A stretch of DNA of 54,548 bases from positions 1-54,548 of the forward strand of contig JAOACB010000015.1 in NCBI GenBank assembly GCA_026418055.1. The letters are read 5' to 3'. Numbering within the stretch: the first letter of the stretch is position 1; every line of letters begins with the position of its first letter. Source of the DNA: Fimbriimonadales bacterium (GTDB taxonomy: Bacteria; Armatimonadota; Fimbriimonadia; Fimbriimonadales; Fimbriimonadaceae). Shown here in pieces: positions 16,908-24,227 of the stretch. Both the position numbers and the translations under genes were made by a program. The notes beneath the pieces were generated by a model that saw only the letters and a program-made list of their open reading frames with translations, was not told the DNA's origin and did not search any database.

Positions 16908-19183
16908 TATACCGATCCTTCCCCTTCCTCCGACAGCAAGCTCGGAAGGGCTCCCTCGAACGCTTCGCGCAGATCCTCAAGCTCGAACTCCAATGCTTCC
17001 CCTCCCTCGCCGACGCGGATCCTCACGCGGCTTGTGGATCCGAACGAGCCCAGCTTCTTGGCCCGCAGCCCCGTACCTTCCAGCCGCGTCGGCAGCAACG
17101 GGCCGTCCTCTTCGCGCACCCCCACGATCACCCTGCCCGGCCACTCCCCGAAAAGCGCGGGGATCGCTCCGTGCCGAGTGTCCGGCAAAGCAACGTCCAA
17201 CCCCTTGTCGCCGGTCAACGCGACTTCGGCGAGCGCAACGGCAAGGCCGCCGTCGCTGCAGTCATGGGCGCTCAGGATCCGGCCCTCCCCGGCCATGCGA
17301 GCCAGCCAATGGCAGAGTTGCCGCTCCATGCCGAGATCGGGCGCAACGGGCACCCCGTCCTCCACTCGAGCGACCTCGGCGAGGAACTCCGAGCCTCCCA
17401 ATCCGAGCTGGGAGTCCTCCGACTGGGGGTAGTCGATCAGCCACAGCTCGCACGGCTCTCGCGGGGCCATTTCCAGCGCCCGATCCTTGTTCGGCATCCA
17501 GCCGAGCATGCCGATCACCGGCGTGGGGAGCACCTCGCCGAGGTCGCTCTCGTTGTAGAAGCTCACGTTGCCGCTGATGACCGGCGTCCCCAGAGCCTCG
17601 CACGCATCGGCGATGCCGCGAACCGCCTCCTGGAACTGCCAGAAAACATGCGGCCTCTGCGGGTTTCCGAAGTTCAGGCCATCGGTCACCGCGCACGGGA
17701 TCGCACCCGTGCAAGCCACGTTGCGGGCCGCTTCCGCCACGGCGAGCGATCCGCCCCGATAGGGGTGCAGGTAGGTGTGGCGGGCGTTCCCGTCCGTCTT
17801 GACGGAGATCGCCTTCGGGGTTCCCCGCAACGCCAGCACTGCCGCGTCCCCTCTGCCAGGAAGAACCGCCGTCTGCGTCTGGACCTGGTGGTCGTACTGC
17901 TCGTAGACCCATCGCTTGCTGGCGACGTTCGGAGACCGCAGCAACCGAAGCAGCGACTCCTTCGGGTCGAAGCGATCGAGTCCTGAGGGCTGGTATCGCA
18001 GCGCCCTCTGGTGGTAGTCCGGAACCTCGGCCGGTGCCCGATAGGTCGGGCAGGCGTCCGTCAGAAGCTTCGGATCCAGCCGCGCCTCGACCCTGCCGTG
18101 CCGAAGGACGGTGACCACGCCGTCGTCGGTCACCTCTCCGATCACCACGCCGTGCACTCCCCACTTCCGGAAAACGCCGAGGACCTCCTCCTCCCTGCCC
18201 TTCTGGACGACCGCGAGCATCCGCTCTTGGCTCTCGCTCAGCATCAGCTCGTAGGCGGTCATGTCCGATTCCCGCATCGGGACCTTGTCCAAGTCGATGC
18301 GCATTCCGACGCCGCCCTTGCTCGACATCTCGACCGTGCTGCAGGTCAGACCTGCTGCCCCCATGTCCTGGATGGCCACGATCGCCCCGGTTTGCAGCGC
18401 CTCCAGGGTGGCCTCGATGAGCAGCTTCTCCGCGAGCGGGTCTCCGATCTGCACGTTGGGGCGCTTCGCCTCGTTGTCTTCTCCCAGAGCGTCGCTGGCG
18501 AACGTCGCGCCATGGATGCCGTCCTTGCCCGTCGCCGATCCGATGTAGACCACCGGATTGCCGACCCCCGAGGCTGCCGCCGTGGCGATCTGGTCCATCC
18601 GCAAGACTCCCACGCACATCGCATTGACCAGGGGGTTGCCGCTGTACCGAGGGTGAAACGCCACCTCCCCCGCGACCGTCGGCACGCCCACACAGTTGCC
18701 GTAGCCGGCGATCCCTGCCACGACGTGCTCGAAGAGGTAGCGGTTCCGGGCGACCGTTTCCGGAGCTTCTCGGTTTCCTCCGATCGTGCCGAAGCGCAAC
18801 GAGTTGAGCGAGGCGATCGGCCTCGCCCCCATGGTCAGGATGTCCCGGATGATGCCCCCCACGCCCGTTGCGGCTCCTTGATAGGGCTCGACCGCGGACG
18901 GATGGTTGTGGGACTCGATCTTCATCGTCACCGCGAGCCCGTCGCCCAGCTCGACGATCCCTGCGTTCTCGAGACCCTGCCCCTCCAAGGCCTCCCGGTA
19001 CTTCTTGAACAGCGCGAGAACCGGCCTCGAGTACTTGTAGCCGCAGTGCTCGCTCCACATCACCGCGAACATCCCCAGCTCGGTGTAGCTCGGCTCCCTG
19101 CCGTGGAGGCGGACGAGAAGCTCGTACTCCTCCCGCGTGAGGCCCATGGAGGTGTACACTTCGGGGGTGATGCGGGGGTCCAT
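16907..19183 (-). CDS. purL: Phosphoribosylformylglycinamidine synthase II (PurL)
   Basis: 758 aa, the usual length for small-type PurL. Fourth step of purine synthesis, using glutamine-derived ammonia with PurS and PurQ, which are not in this window. Conserved blocks are MWSEHCGYK, KIESHNHPSAVEPYQGAATG, IGSATGKDGIHGATFAS and a late ISGNVSFYNE. ATG at 19183 gives the normal N-terminus (ITPEVYTSMGLTREEYEL). A perfect TATAAT lies seven bases upstream with no ribosome binding site, implying a leaderless message. Its 5' end overlaps the divergent lipoprotein gene by 17 bases. Confidence 0.95.
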   Translation of the reverse strand: MDPRITPEVYTSMGLTREEYELLVRLHGREPSYTELGMFAVMWSEHCGYKYSRPVLALFKKYREALEGQGLENAGIVELGDGLAVTMKIESHNHPSAVEPYQGAATGVGGIIRDILTMGARPIASLNSLRFGTIGGNREAPETVARNRYLFEHVVAGIAGYGNCVGVPTVAGEVAFHPRYSGNPLVNAMCVGVLRMDQIATAAASGVGNPVVYIGSATGKDGIHGATFASDALGEDNEAKRPNVQIGDPLAEKLLIEATLEALQTGAIVAIQDMGAAGLTCSTVEMSSKGGVGMRIDLDKVPMRESDMTAYELMLSESQERMLAVVQKGREEEVLGVFRKWGVHGVVIGEVTDDGVVTVLRHGRVEARLDPKLLTDACPTYRAPAEVPDYHQRALRYQPSGLDRFDPKESLLRLLRSPNVASKRWVYEQYDHQVQTQTAVLPGRGDAAVLALRGTPKAISVKTDGNARHTYLHPYRGGSLAVAEAARNVACTGAIPCAVTDGLNFGNPQRPHVFWQFQEAVRGIADACEALGTPVISGNVSFYNESDLGEVLPTPVIGMLGWMPNKDRALEMAPREPCELWLIDYPQSEDSQLGLGGSEFLAEVARVEDGVPVAPDLGMERQLCHWLARMAGEGRILSAHDCSDGGLAVALAEVALTGDKGLDVALPDTRHGAIPALFGEWPGRVIVGVREEDGPLLPTRLEGTGLRAKKLGSFGSTSRVRIRVGEGGEALEFELEDLREAFEGALPSLLSEEGEGSV
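19155..19160 (+). promoter_or_regulatory. -10-like hexamer for the divergent lipoprotein gene
   Basis: TACACT ends six bases before the GTG at 19167. It lies inside the purL coding sequence on the other strand. Spacing matches the leaderless pattern seen elsewhere in the window. Confidence 0.35.
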
Positions 19184-19592
19184 CGCCCGGATTATAGCCT
19201 TCGCCACCCTCGCCGGGTTCGCCGCAGGCTGCGGGCCGACGTTCGATTTCCAAGGGAACTGGTCCGGGCAGAGGCGGCTGGACGCTCCGCCCGGGGTCGA
19301 TCCCAGCGTGGTCCGCGCCGTGGCCAAGGTTCGGCTCCAGATCCAAGGCTCGAGGTTCGACCTCCTGGAGGCGGGCACCACCAAATCCGGGTCTGTGCGG
19401 TACGAGGCCGGCAGAGCCTTCCTGCGCGTCGACTCCTATCTCGGACGTCCGATCGAGGCTCTGGGAAGCGGGGCCGCGAGGATGAACAAGGAGATCGAGC
19501 TCAGGCCGGTCTCGAAGGACCGCCTGCTGTTTGTGGATCCGGCTGGCTTCGACCCGAAACCCATCGAGCTCGCGAGGGATTCGCAACCCTGA
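19167..19592 (+). CDS. Small lipoprotein of unknown function
   Basis: 141 aa. Starts MMRGSIARIIAFATLAGFAAGC, a lipoprotein signal with the lipobox Cys at residue 22. The mature part (PTFDFQGNWSGQRRL...) looks like one small beta-rich domain ending in DPAGFDPKPIELARDSQ. I chose GTG at 19167 because a -10-like TACACT sits six bases upstream; the next codon is ATG and is an equal alternative. The gene is divergent from purL and their 5' ends overlap. No family was recognised. Confidence 0.7.
   Translation: MMRGSIARIIAFATLAGFAAGCGPTFDFQGNWSGQRRLDAPPGVDPSVVRAVAKVRLQIQGSRFDLLEAGTTKSGSVRYEAGRAFLRVDSYLGRPIEALGSGAARMNKEIELRPVSKDRLLFVDPAGFDPKPIELARDSQP
19191..19196 (-). promoter_or_regulatory. Consensus -10 of purL
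   Basis: TATAAT on the minus strand, seven bases before the purL ATG at 19183. A perfect hexamer in GC-rich DNA at the distance expected for transcription starting at the start codon. No convincing -35 is seen. Confidence 0.6.
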
Positions 19593-19642
19593 TCTGCGCG
19601 CCGGCGTAATGGCTTCAAAAGCGAAGGAAGGTGGTTGGAGCG

Positions 19643-20194
19643 ATGGGTTTTTGGATCTTTCTGATCCTGGTCGTTCTTTTTCTGGTCTGGCTGGTCGGAA
19701 TGTACAACCGGCTGGTTGCCCTGCGCCAAGAGACCCGCAACGCTTGGGCGCAGATCGACGTGCAACTCAAACGGCGCTACGATCTGATCCCGAACCTCGT
19801 GGAGACCGTCAAGGGCTACATGAAGCACGAGCAGGACACGCTCGAGAGGGTGATCAAGGCCCGAAACGCCGCGCTCGGCGCTAGCACCGTGCATGACAAG
19901 GCCGTTGCCGAAACCCAGGTCGCCGCGGCGCTCAGCGGCTTCTTCGCCGTGGCGGAGAGCTATCCAGAATTGAAGGCGAACGAGAACATGCTCTCCCTGC
20001 AGGAGGAGCTCAAGAGCACGGAGAACAAGATCGCGTTCGCGCGGCAGTACTACAACAATGTGGTGACGCAGTACAACACGAAGCTGGAGGCTTTCCCCAC
20101 GAACCTCATGGCGTCCATGGGGAACTTTCAGCCTGCGGAGCTGTTCGAGCTGGACGAGCCCGCGGCGAGGGATGCCGTGAAGGTGCAGTTCTGA
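19643..20194 (+). CDS. lemA: LemA family protein
   Basis: 183 aa. One N-terminal membrane helix (FWIFLILVVLFLVWLVGMY), then the classic LemA core NAWAQIDVQLKRRYDLIPNLVETVKGY and the region with ENMLSLQEELKSTENKIAFARQYYN and FP. Role in bacteria is unclear; often an envelope protein. ATG at 19643 matches LemA N-termini and follows AAGGAAGG; a GTG 12 bases earlier is an alternative. It is not next to the TPM/htpX genes that often accompany lemA. Confidence 0.93.
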   Translation: MGFWIFLILVVLFLVWLVGMYNRLVALRQETRNAWAQIDVQLKRRYDLIPNLVETVKGYMKHEQDTLERVIKARNAALGASTVHDKAVAETQVAAALSGFFAVAESYPELKANENMLSLQEELKSTENKIAFARQYYNNVVTQYNTKLEAFPTNLMASMGNFQPAELFELDEPAARDAVKVQF

Positions 20195-20206
20195 GTCCGC
20201 TAAGGC

Positions 20207-20377
20207 TCAGGCGGCTTTCTGGCGCTCTCTGCGGATCGCCTCGAGGTCGATGATGTCGCCCGACCGAGGTTGCGGAATGCCCGAGTCCGTCTCTTCCCGG
20301 TAACGGGCGGTGCGGCACATGAGCACGTAGAACCCAGTCGCAAGCAACACGTATCCGCTGATCGCCAAACCGAGCAT
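20207..20377 (-). CDS. Small single-pass membrane protein
   Basis: 56 aa: one helix (LAISGYVLLATGFYVLM) followed by a charged tail with DSGIPQPRSGDIIDLEAIRRERQKAA. ATG at 20377 is preceded by GAGGGA eight bases away, a good ribosome binding site, which supports a real gene despite its size. Convergent with lemA (12-base gap) and divergent from the HEAT-repeat gene. No family recognised. Confidence 0.6.
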   Translation of the reverse strand: MLGLAISGYVLLATGFYVLMCRTARYREETDSGIPQPRSGDIIDLEAIRRERQKAA

Positions 20378-20437
20378 CGCAGGTTCCCTCACATCATCCT
20401 CGGTACATTGGCGGGCGGGATGGAGGCAACGCGGACT

Positions 20438-20486
20438 TCCTGCCGCCAAATCCGGCAGGATGACGGGGCCTCCGTGGCGAACGGAG
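20438..20486 (+). promoter_or_regulatory. Two hairpins in the leader of the HEAT-repeat gene
   Basis: First hairpin: 8-bp perfect stem 20438-20445/20453-20460 with a 7-base loop. Second: 6-bp stem 20470-20475/20481-20486 with a 5-base loop. The second stem's right arm contains GGAG, the likely ribosome binding site of the ATG at 20497, so folding could limit translation. Confidence 0.4.
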
Positions 20487-20496
20487 ACGATCAGGC

Positions 20497-21777
20497 ATGC
20501 GGTGGCGTCGAGGGTCCTCCGAAGATAAGCGGAAGAACAAGGGCGGCAACCACAGCGGCGGTTCCTGGACCACGCTCCTGTTGCTGATCCTGGTGTCCTT
20601 GCTCCTCGCCGCGTACAACGCCTATGCAACGGCGCGCGACGTCCGACTCGCGGTCGGTCCCGAGGGTGAAGCCCAACGGCGCTTCTTCATCGAAGCTGCC
20701 GACCGTCCGGACATCCTGACCCTCTTCAAGGGCATGACCTTGGAGGAAAAGCTGGCCACCGCAAGGAACATCGCGCGTTACGACCACCCGAAGCTCGCAA
20801 AGCTCGTCGCGATCCTGCTGCAAGACTTTGATGCACCCGCGCGACGAGAGCTGACGGAGACGTTCAAGGTCGTCGCCCAGAGACAGCCCAAGGCCGTCGC
20901 CGAGGAGCTCAAGAACGCCTCCAGCTTCCAGTACCTGGGCGTGACCGCGGCTCTGCGATCCATCGGAGACCGTGCCATCCCCTTTGTGGTGGAGACCCTG
21001 TCCAACGGGGACTGCCGACCCAGAGCGATCGAATACCTCACGAACTCGGGTCCCGCCGCCATTCCCTTCGTCCTTCGAAGCCTGCGCTCCGACAGCAAGG
21101 ACGTGAGGCTTGCGGCTGTCGAGACGCTCGGCAAACTCCGGGCCCGTGTGGCCGCGGAACCCATCCGCAGGCTGTTCCTGTCGGCAGAGCGCGCCGACCG
21201 CATGCCTTACCTCACTGCCTTGGCCACGATCGCCGCGCCCCAGGATGAGGCGTTGCTCCGGGAAGCCTTGGATGACACCGGCTACCCCACGCCTCTTCGG
21301 GCACAGGCCGCGCTCGGACTAGGAAGGATCGCTTCACCGACATCCATCCGCACGCTGTGGGACAGAACGAGGGACCGGGATCCGGACCTGGTGGAGGCTG
21401 CCGTCGCCGGGTTGAGGCTGGCGGAGGACAGGGCGCTCTTGTACGGCTCGGGCTCCACCAGGGTGACGGCCGAGGTTTGCGCCGGCTTCGAGTCGCCGCT
21501 CAGCGATCGAACCCTTTCCTCGTTGCTTCGGGCCTCCGATCGCCCCACATTGGAGGCGGCGACCGAAGCCGCCCGCGGCCGGCCTCAGCTCGCGGCCTCG
21601 CTGAAGTCCCTTCTGCTGCGGTTGGATCCCCTCCGAGACGGGGACCTGGTGGAACTGGCGGTCGACGCCCTTTACTCCACGGCGCCCGGAAGGGAGGCGC
21701 TTGCGGGAGTATCGGACCCCGTGTTGCGGGCCTTCGTGGAACGGCGAAAGCTGATCGAGACGTTCGGCAGCACCTAG
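20497..21777 (+). CDS. Membrane-anchored HEAT-repeat protein
   Basis: 426 aa. A basic start (MRWRRGSSEDKRKNKGG) is followed by one helix (TTLLLLILVSLLLAAYNAY) and about 350 residues of alpha-helical HEAT-like repeats. Typical units are AIPFVVETLSNGDCRPRAIEYL and AIPFVLRSLRSDSKDVRLAAVETLGKL. An interaction scaffold, probably facing outside given the positive N-terminus. No catalytic motif. The GGAG at 20483-20486, ten bases before ATG, lies in a hairpin arm. Confidence 0.85.
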   Translation: MRWRRGSSEDKRKNKGGNHSGGSWTTLLLLILVSLLLAAYNAYATARDVRLAVGPEGEAQRRFFIEAADRPDILTLFKGMTLEEKLATARNIARYDHPKLAKLVAILLQDFDAPARRELTETFKVVAQRQPKAVAEELKNASSFQYLGVTAALRSIGDRAIPFVVETLSNGDCRPRAIEYLTNSGPAAIPFVLRSLRSDSKDVRLAAVETLGKLRARVAAEPIRRLFLSAERADRMPYLTALATIAAPQDEALLREALDDTGYPTPLRAQAALGLGRIASPTSIRTLWDRTRDRDPDLVEAAVAGLRLAEDRALLYGSGSTRVTAEVCAGFESPLSDRTLSSLLRASDRPTLEAATEAARGRPQLAASLKSLLLRLDPLRDGDLVELAVDALYSTAPGREALAGVSDPVLRAFVERRKLIETFGST

Positions 21778-21786
21778 CGCGGGCGA

Positions 21787-22842
21787 TCAGACTCGGAGCC
21801 GCGCCCGACGAACGCGCTCGATCGCCTGCTCGTCGACGGCTCTCTCAAACGAACGGAACCCGGCCAGGCGGAAGCCGTGCTTCGCCGCGAGCTCAAGCAT
21901 CTCGCGCACCTGGCGTACGGTCACGTCCTTTCCCACCGTGTAGCTCTCCGGCCGATTCTCGAGGGCCAGAATCATCGTCTCGCTCATGCACGCGTAGGCC
22001 GTTCTCGGCGGAAAGCCGAAGTCGAAGCCGAAGTCCACTTCGCCGGGGACCTCCACCACGCCACCCTCGATGACCAGCACGTCCGGGCGCTCACGGGCCA
22101 CCCGAACGGAGACATCGCGCGGACGCGCCACGTCGCACACTACGGCACCAGGCTTCAGGTGCTGGGGAAGAAGGACCGCGGCATCCGACGAAGTCACCGT
22201 GACGACGGCGTCGCACTCGCGAAGGGCCGCCACGTCCGTGGTTGGCTCGCCCCTTCCGAGCGCCTCGGCGACAGCCTCCGTGCGAGCTTGGTCCCTGCCA
22301 ACCAGCACCAAGCGCTGGAAGCGCTCCGAGAGGATCTGTGCGCAGGTGCGGCCGATGCTGCCGGTGGCTCCGACGACGGCGAGCGCGCTCGTCTCCGGGA
22401 CGATCCCTACCATGCCGCAGGCAACCAGCGTTCCCTCGATGGCTGTTGCCACCGTGTAGCTGTTGCCCGTGGTCACGGCGACCTTGGAGCGTTCGGCGAT
22501 GGTCACCCCGCCATCGCCGACGACGCTGGTGAAGGCGCCGAGCCCCACCACTTGCGCGCCCTCCCGCCGAGCGAGCTCCACGGCCTCACCGATCCGATCG
22601 TACACGAGCTCCAGCGGCAACTTTCCCACCATTTGCCGCGGGGTGAGCGGACAACCCACGAACCAGCCGTGCGTTTCGGCTCCCGTAACCGAGCGCACCC
22701 CCGTGATGTGGCTCACCACCATCGGCTTCTTGCGGGCGAGGAAGGCCTCGATCGCCGCCTCAGGCAAGTACCGGGCAACGGGGTACTTGCGTGCGGCGTC
22801 CCGCGGCGAAAGGGGATGGATGACGAACCCGAACGGAGTCAA
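21787..22842 (-). CDS. COG5322 / acyl-ACP-reductase-like dehydrogenase
   Basis: 351 aa, close to the ~340 aa of cyanobacterial long-chain acyl-ACP reductase (AAR), which makes fatty aldehydes. Shared landmarks in order: LGAFTSVV (about 101-108, AAR has LGGFSSII), TTGNSYT (124-130, AAR TTGNTHT), a Rossmann motif VVGATGSIG (157-165), and YACMSETM with Cys285 where AAR carries its catalytic Cys (FACFAESM). Start TTG at 22842 is the only fitting start codon near the homologous N-terminus and lies 11 bases after the upstream stop. Family is fairly secure. Whether the substrate is acyl-ACP, acyl-CoA or something else is unknown; no aldehyde decarbonylase is in the window. Confidence 0.75.
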   Translation of the reverse strand: MTPFGFVIHPLSPRDAARKYPVARYLPEAAIEAFLARKKPMVVSHITGVRSVTGAETHGWFVGCPLTPRQMVGKLPLELVYDRIGEAVELARREGAQVVGLGAFTSVVGDGGVTIAERSKVAVTTGNSYTVATAIEGTLVACGMVGIVPETSALAVVGATGSIGRTCAQILSERFQRLVLVGRDQARTEAVAEALGRGEPTTDVAALRECDAVVTVTSSDAAVLLPQHLKPGAVVCDVARPRDVSVRVARERPDVLVIEGGVVEVPGEVDFGFDFGFPPRTAYACMSETMILALENRPESYTVGKDVTVRQVREMLELAAKHGFRLAGFRSFERAVDEQAIERVRRARLRV

Positions 22843-22853
22843 CGGTGCTGACT

Positions 22854-23771
22854 TTACCCCGCTCCCTCCCCGAGGAGCTCGACGACGTTCGGCCTCCAGC
22901 CGAGTTTCGCCAGCGTGCTGAGATAGTCGCTCTCGGTCATCTCCGCCGGGCTCTTCCTGAGAAGAGCCACGATCACCGCCTCCATCACGTTCGTCGCGAA
23001 CGTTTCGCCGCCCATCTCCGGCGTCGTGGTGATCAACCGGCGCACACCCGAGGACCGGAGCCACTCCAGGTCCGCCTTGCGGATGCTCTGGGTCAGCACG
23101 GTCTTCCCATCCATCCGATCCGGTGCGTAGCGTCGGATGTAGTGCTTGTCTCCGGCGATCAGCGTCGCCCAGTCGAAGACGTCTTCGAACTTCGGAGACC
23201 GGCTCTCCTGCTTCTCCCCCGTTGGATAGAACCAGGTGAACGGGAGTTGAACGATGATCGGAAGCAGAAGTCGGCCGGCCAGCTGGATGGTCCGGTAGCT
23301 CCGGATGCGCCAGGGCCAACCGAGGGCGAACAGCGCATCCCCGTACACCACCTGTGGGCAGACGGAGGCGAGGCTCTCCGCCATCCCGTAGCGATCCACC
23401 GCGGAAACCAGCAAAACCCGCTCGCGAGAGAAATCCACGGTGCCTTCCGCCTGCAACCGTCGGATCGTCTCGCGCTCCAAAGTGTGCTTGAGGCCGCTGC
23501 CGTCCACCACGGGGGTTCTCTGGGCTCCGGACGTCAGCCGCCGGATCTCTCGGAAGACATACCTTCGGCCGCCCGCGACCACGTACAGGTCTGCGCCGCC
23601 GATGCCCAGCGCGTCGACCTTGCCGTCGAGCTCTGCGAACAGGCGCGCGAACCTCGCGCGGTCCCCATCGGTGCCGATGCGCTCGATGAGGAACCTTTCG
23701 CCCAAGATTTCCGTCTCGAACGTCTTGTCGCCTTTGCTCGACCCCAGGCTGATCGAGACGACCCGCTTCAT
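22854..23771 (-). CDS. Conserved protein, commonly labelled quinate 5-dehydrogenase
   Basis: 305 aa, beginning MKRVVSISLGSSKGDKTFET and continuing LIERIGTDGDRARF and GKVDALGIGGADLYV. I recall this N-terminus from proteins labelled quinate 5-dehydrogenase in clostridia and others. I see no Rossmann GxGxxG motif that would support a dehydrogenase, so the label looks unreliable. It lies between RidA (3-base gap) and the AAR-like gene (11-base gap), so it probably works with the latter. ATG start at 23771. Confidence 0.7.
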   Translation of the reverse strand: MKRVVSISLGSSKGDKTFETEILGERFLIERIGTDGDRARFARLFAELDGKVDALGIGGADLYVVAGGRRYVFREIRRLTSGAQRTPVVDGSGLKHTLERETIRRLQAEGTVDFSRERVLLVSAVDRYGMAESLASVCPQVVYGDALFALGWPWRIRSYRTIQLAGRLLLPIIVQLPFTWFYPTGEKQESRSPKFEDVFDWATLIAGDKHYIRRYAPDRMDGKTVLTQSIRKADLEWLRSSGVRRLITTTPEMGGETFATNVMEAVIVALLRKSPAEMTESDYLSTLAKLGWRPNVVELLGEGAG

Positions 23772-23774
23772 CGC

Positions 23775-24155
23775 TCAGAAGACGGCGATGCCCTCGATCT
23801 CCACGTCCACCCCGCGCGGCAGTCCCGCGACGGCGACCGTCGACCGTGCGGGCGGGGCGCCTTCGAACATGGCCGCATAGATCTCATTGACCGCGGCGAA
23901 ATGCTCCATCGAGGAGAGGAAGATGGTGGTCTTGACGAGATTGGACGGGCTCAGCCCCTTGGCGGCGAGCACGGCCTTCAGGTTGGCCACGACCTGCCGC
24001 GTCTGCTCGGCGATGTCCCCGTGCACCAGCGTTCCGTCCGGTCGCAAGGGAATCTGACCGCTGAGGAACAGGAACCTTCCCTCTGCCGCCACCGCTTGGC
24101 TGTACGGGCCAATGGCCGCTGGGGCGGCGCCCGTGGAGACGATCTCACGCACCAT
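23775..24155 (-). CDS. ridA: RidA family enamine/imine deaminase
   Basis: 126 aa, full length. Clears reactive enamine/imine intermediates of amino-acid metabolism in the cytoplasm. Conserved GPYSQA (16-21), LSGQIPL (31-37), PPARSTVAV with the carboxylate-binding Arg104, and Glu121 near the end (VEIEGIAVF). There is no ribosome binding site; an extended -10 (TGGTATAGT) lies eight bases upstream, so the message is probably leaderless. First gene of a three-gene run with the quinate-dehydrogenase-labelled and AAR-like genes. Confidence 0.93.
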   Translation of the reverse strand: MVREIVSTGAAPAAIGPYSQAVAAEGRFLFLSGQIPLRPDGTLVHGDIAEQTRQVVANLKAVLAAKGLSPSNLVKTTIFLSSMEHFAAVNEIYAAMFEGAPPARSTVAVAGLPRGVDVEIEGIAVF

Positions 24156-24163
24156 GGAGTGGC

Positions 24164-24172
24164 ACTATACCA
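24164..24172 (-). promoter_or_regulatory. Extended -10 promoter of ridA
   Basis: TGGTATAGT on the minus strand: TG-n plus a 5/6 TATAAT match, eight bases from the ATG at 24155. It lies immediately after the hairpin that ends the flagellar block. Confidence 0.5.
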
Positions 24173-24177
24173 GCAAC

Positions 24178-24210
24178 AAGTCCGGCTCCCTGCTGGAGGG
24201 AGCCGGACTT
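24178..24210 (-). terminator. Perfect 13-bp hairpin after flgE
   Basis: Arms 24178-24190 and 24198-24210 (aagtccggctccc and its reverse complement) pair perfectly around a 7-base loop, 17 bases after the flgE stop. There is no T-run on either side, so it may be a Rho-assisted terminator or a 3'-end stabiliser rather than a classic intrinsic terminator. Confidence 0.6.
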
Positions 24211-24227
24211 GCGGAGTGCTCAGGGCA

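Noticed and set aside
21787-22842. Cyanobacterial-type alkane pathway
   Set aside because: Only the reductase-like gene is present; no aldehyde-deformylating oxygenase is in the window, and the neighbours differ.
22854-23771. Functional name quinate 5-dehydrogenase
   Set aside because: No nucleotide-binding glycine motif or shikimate/quinate dehydrogenase signature is visible.
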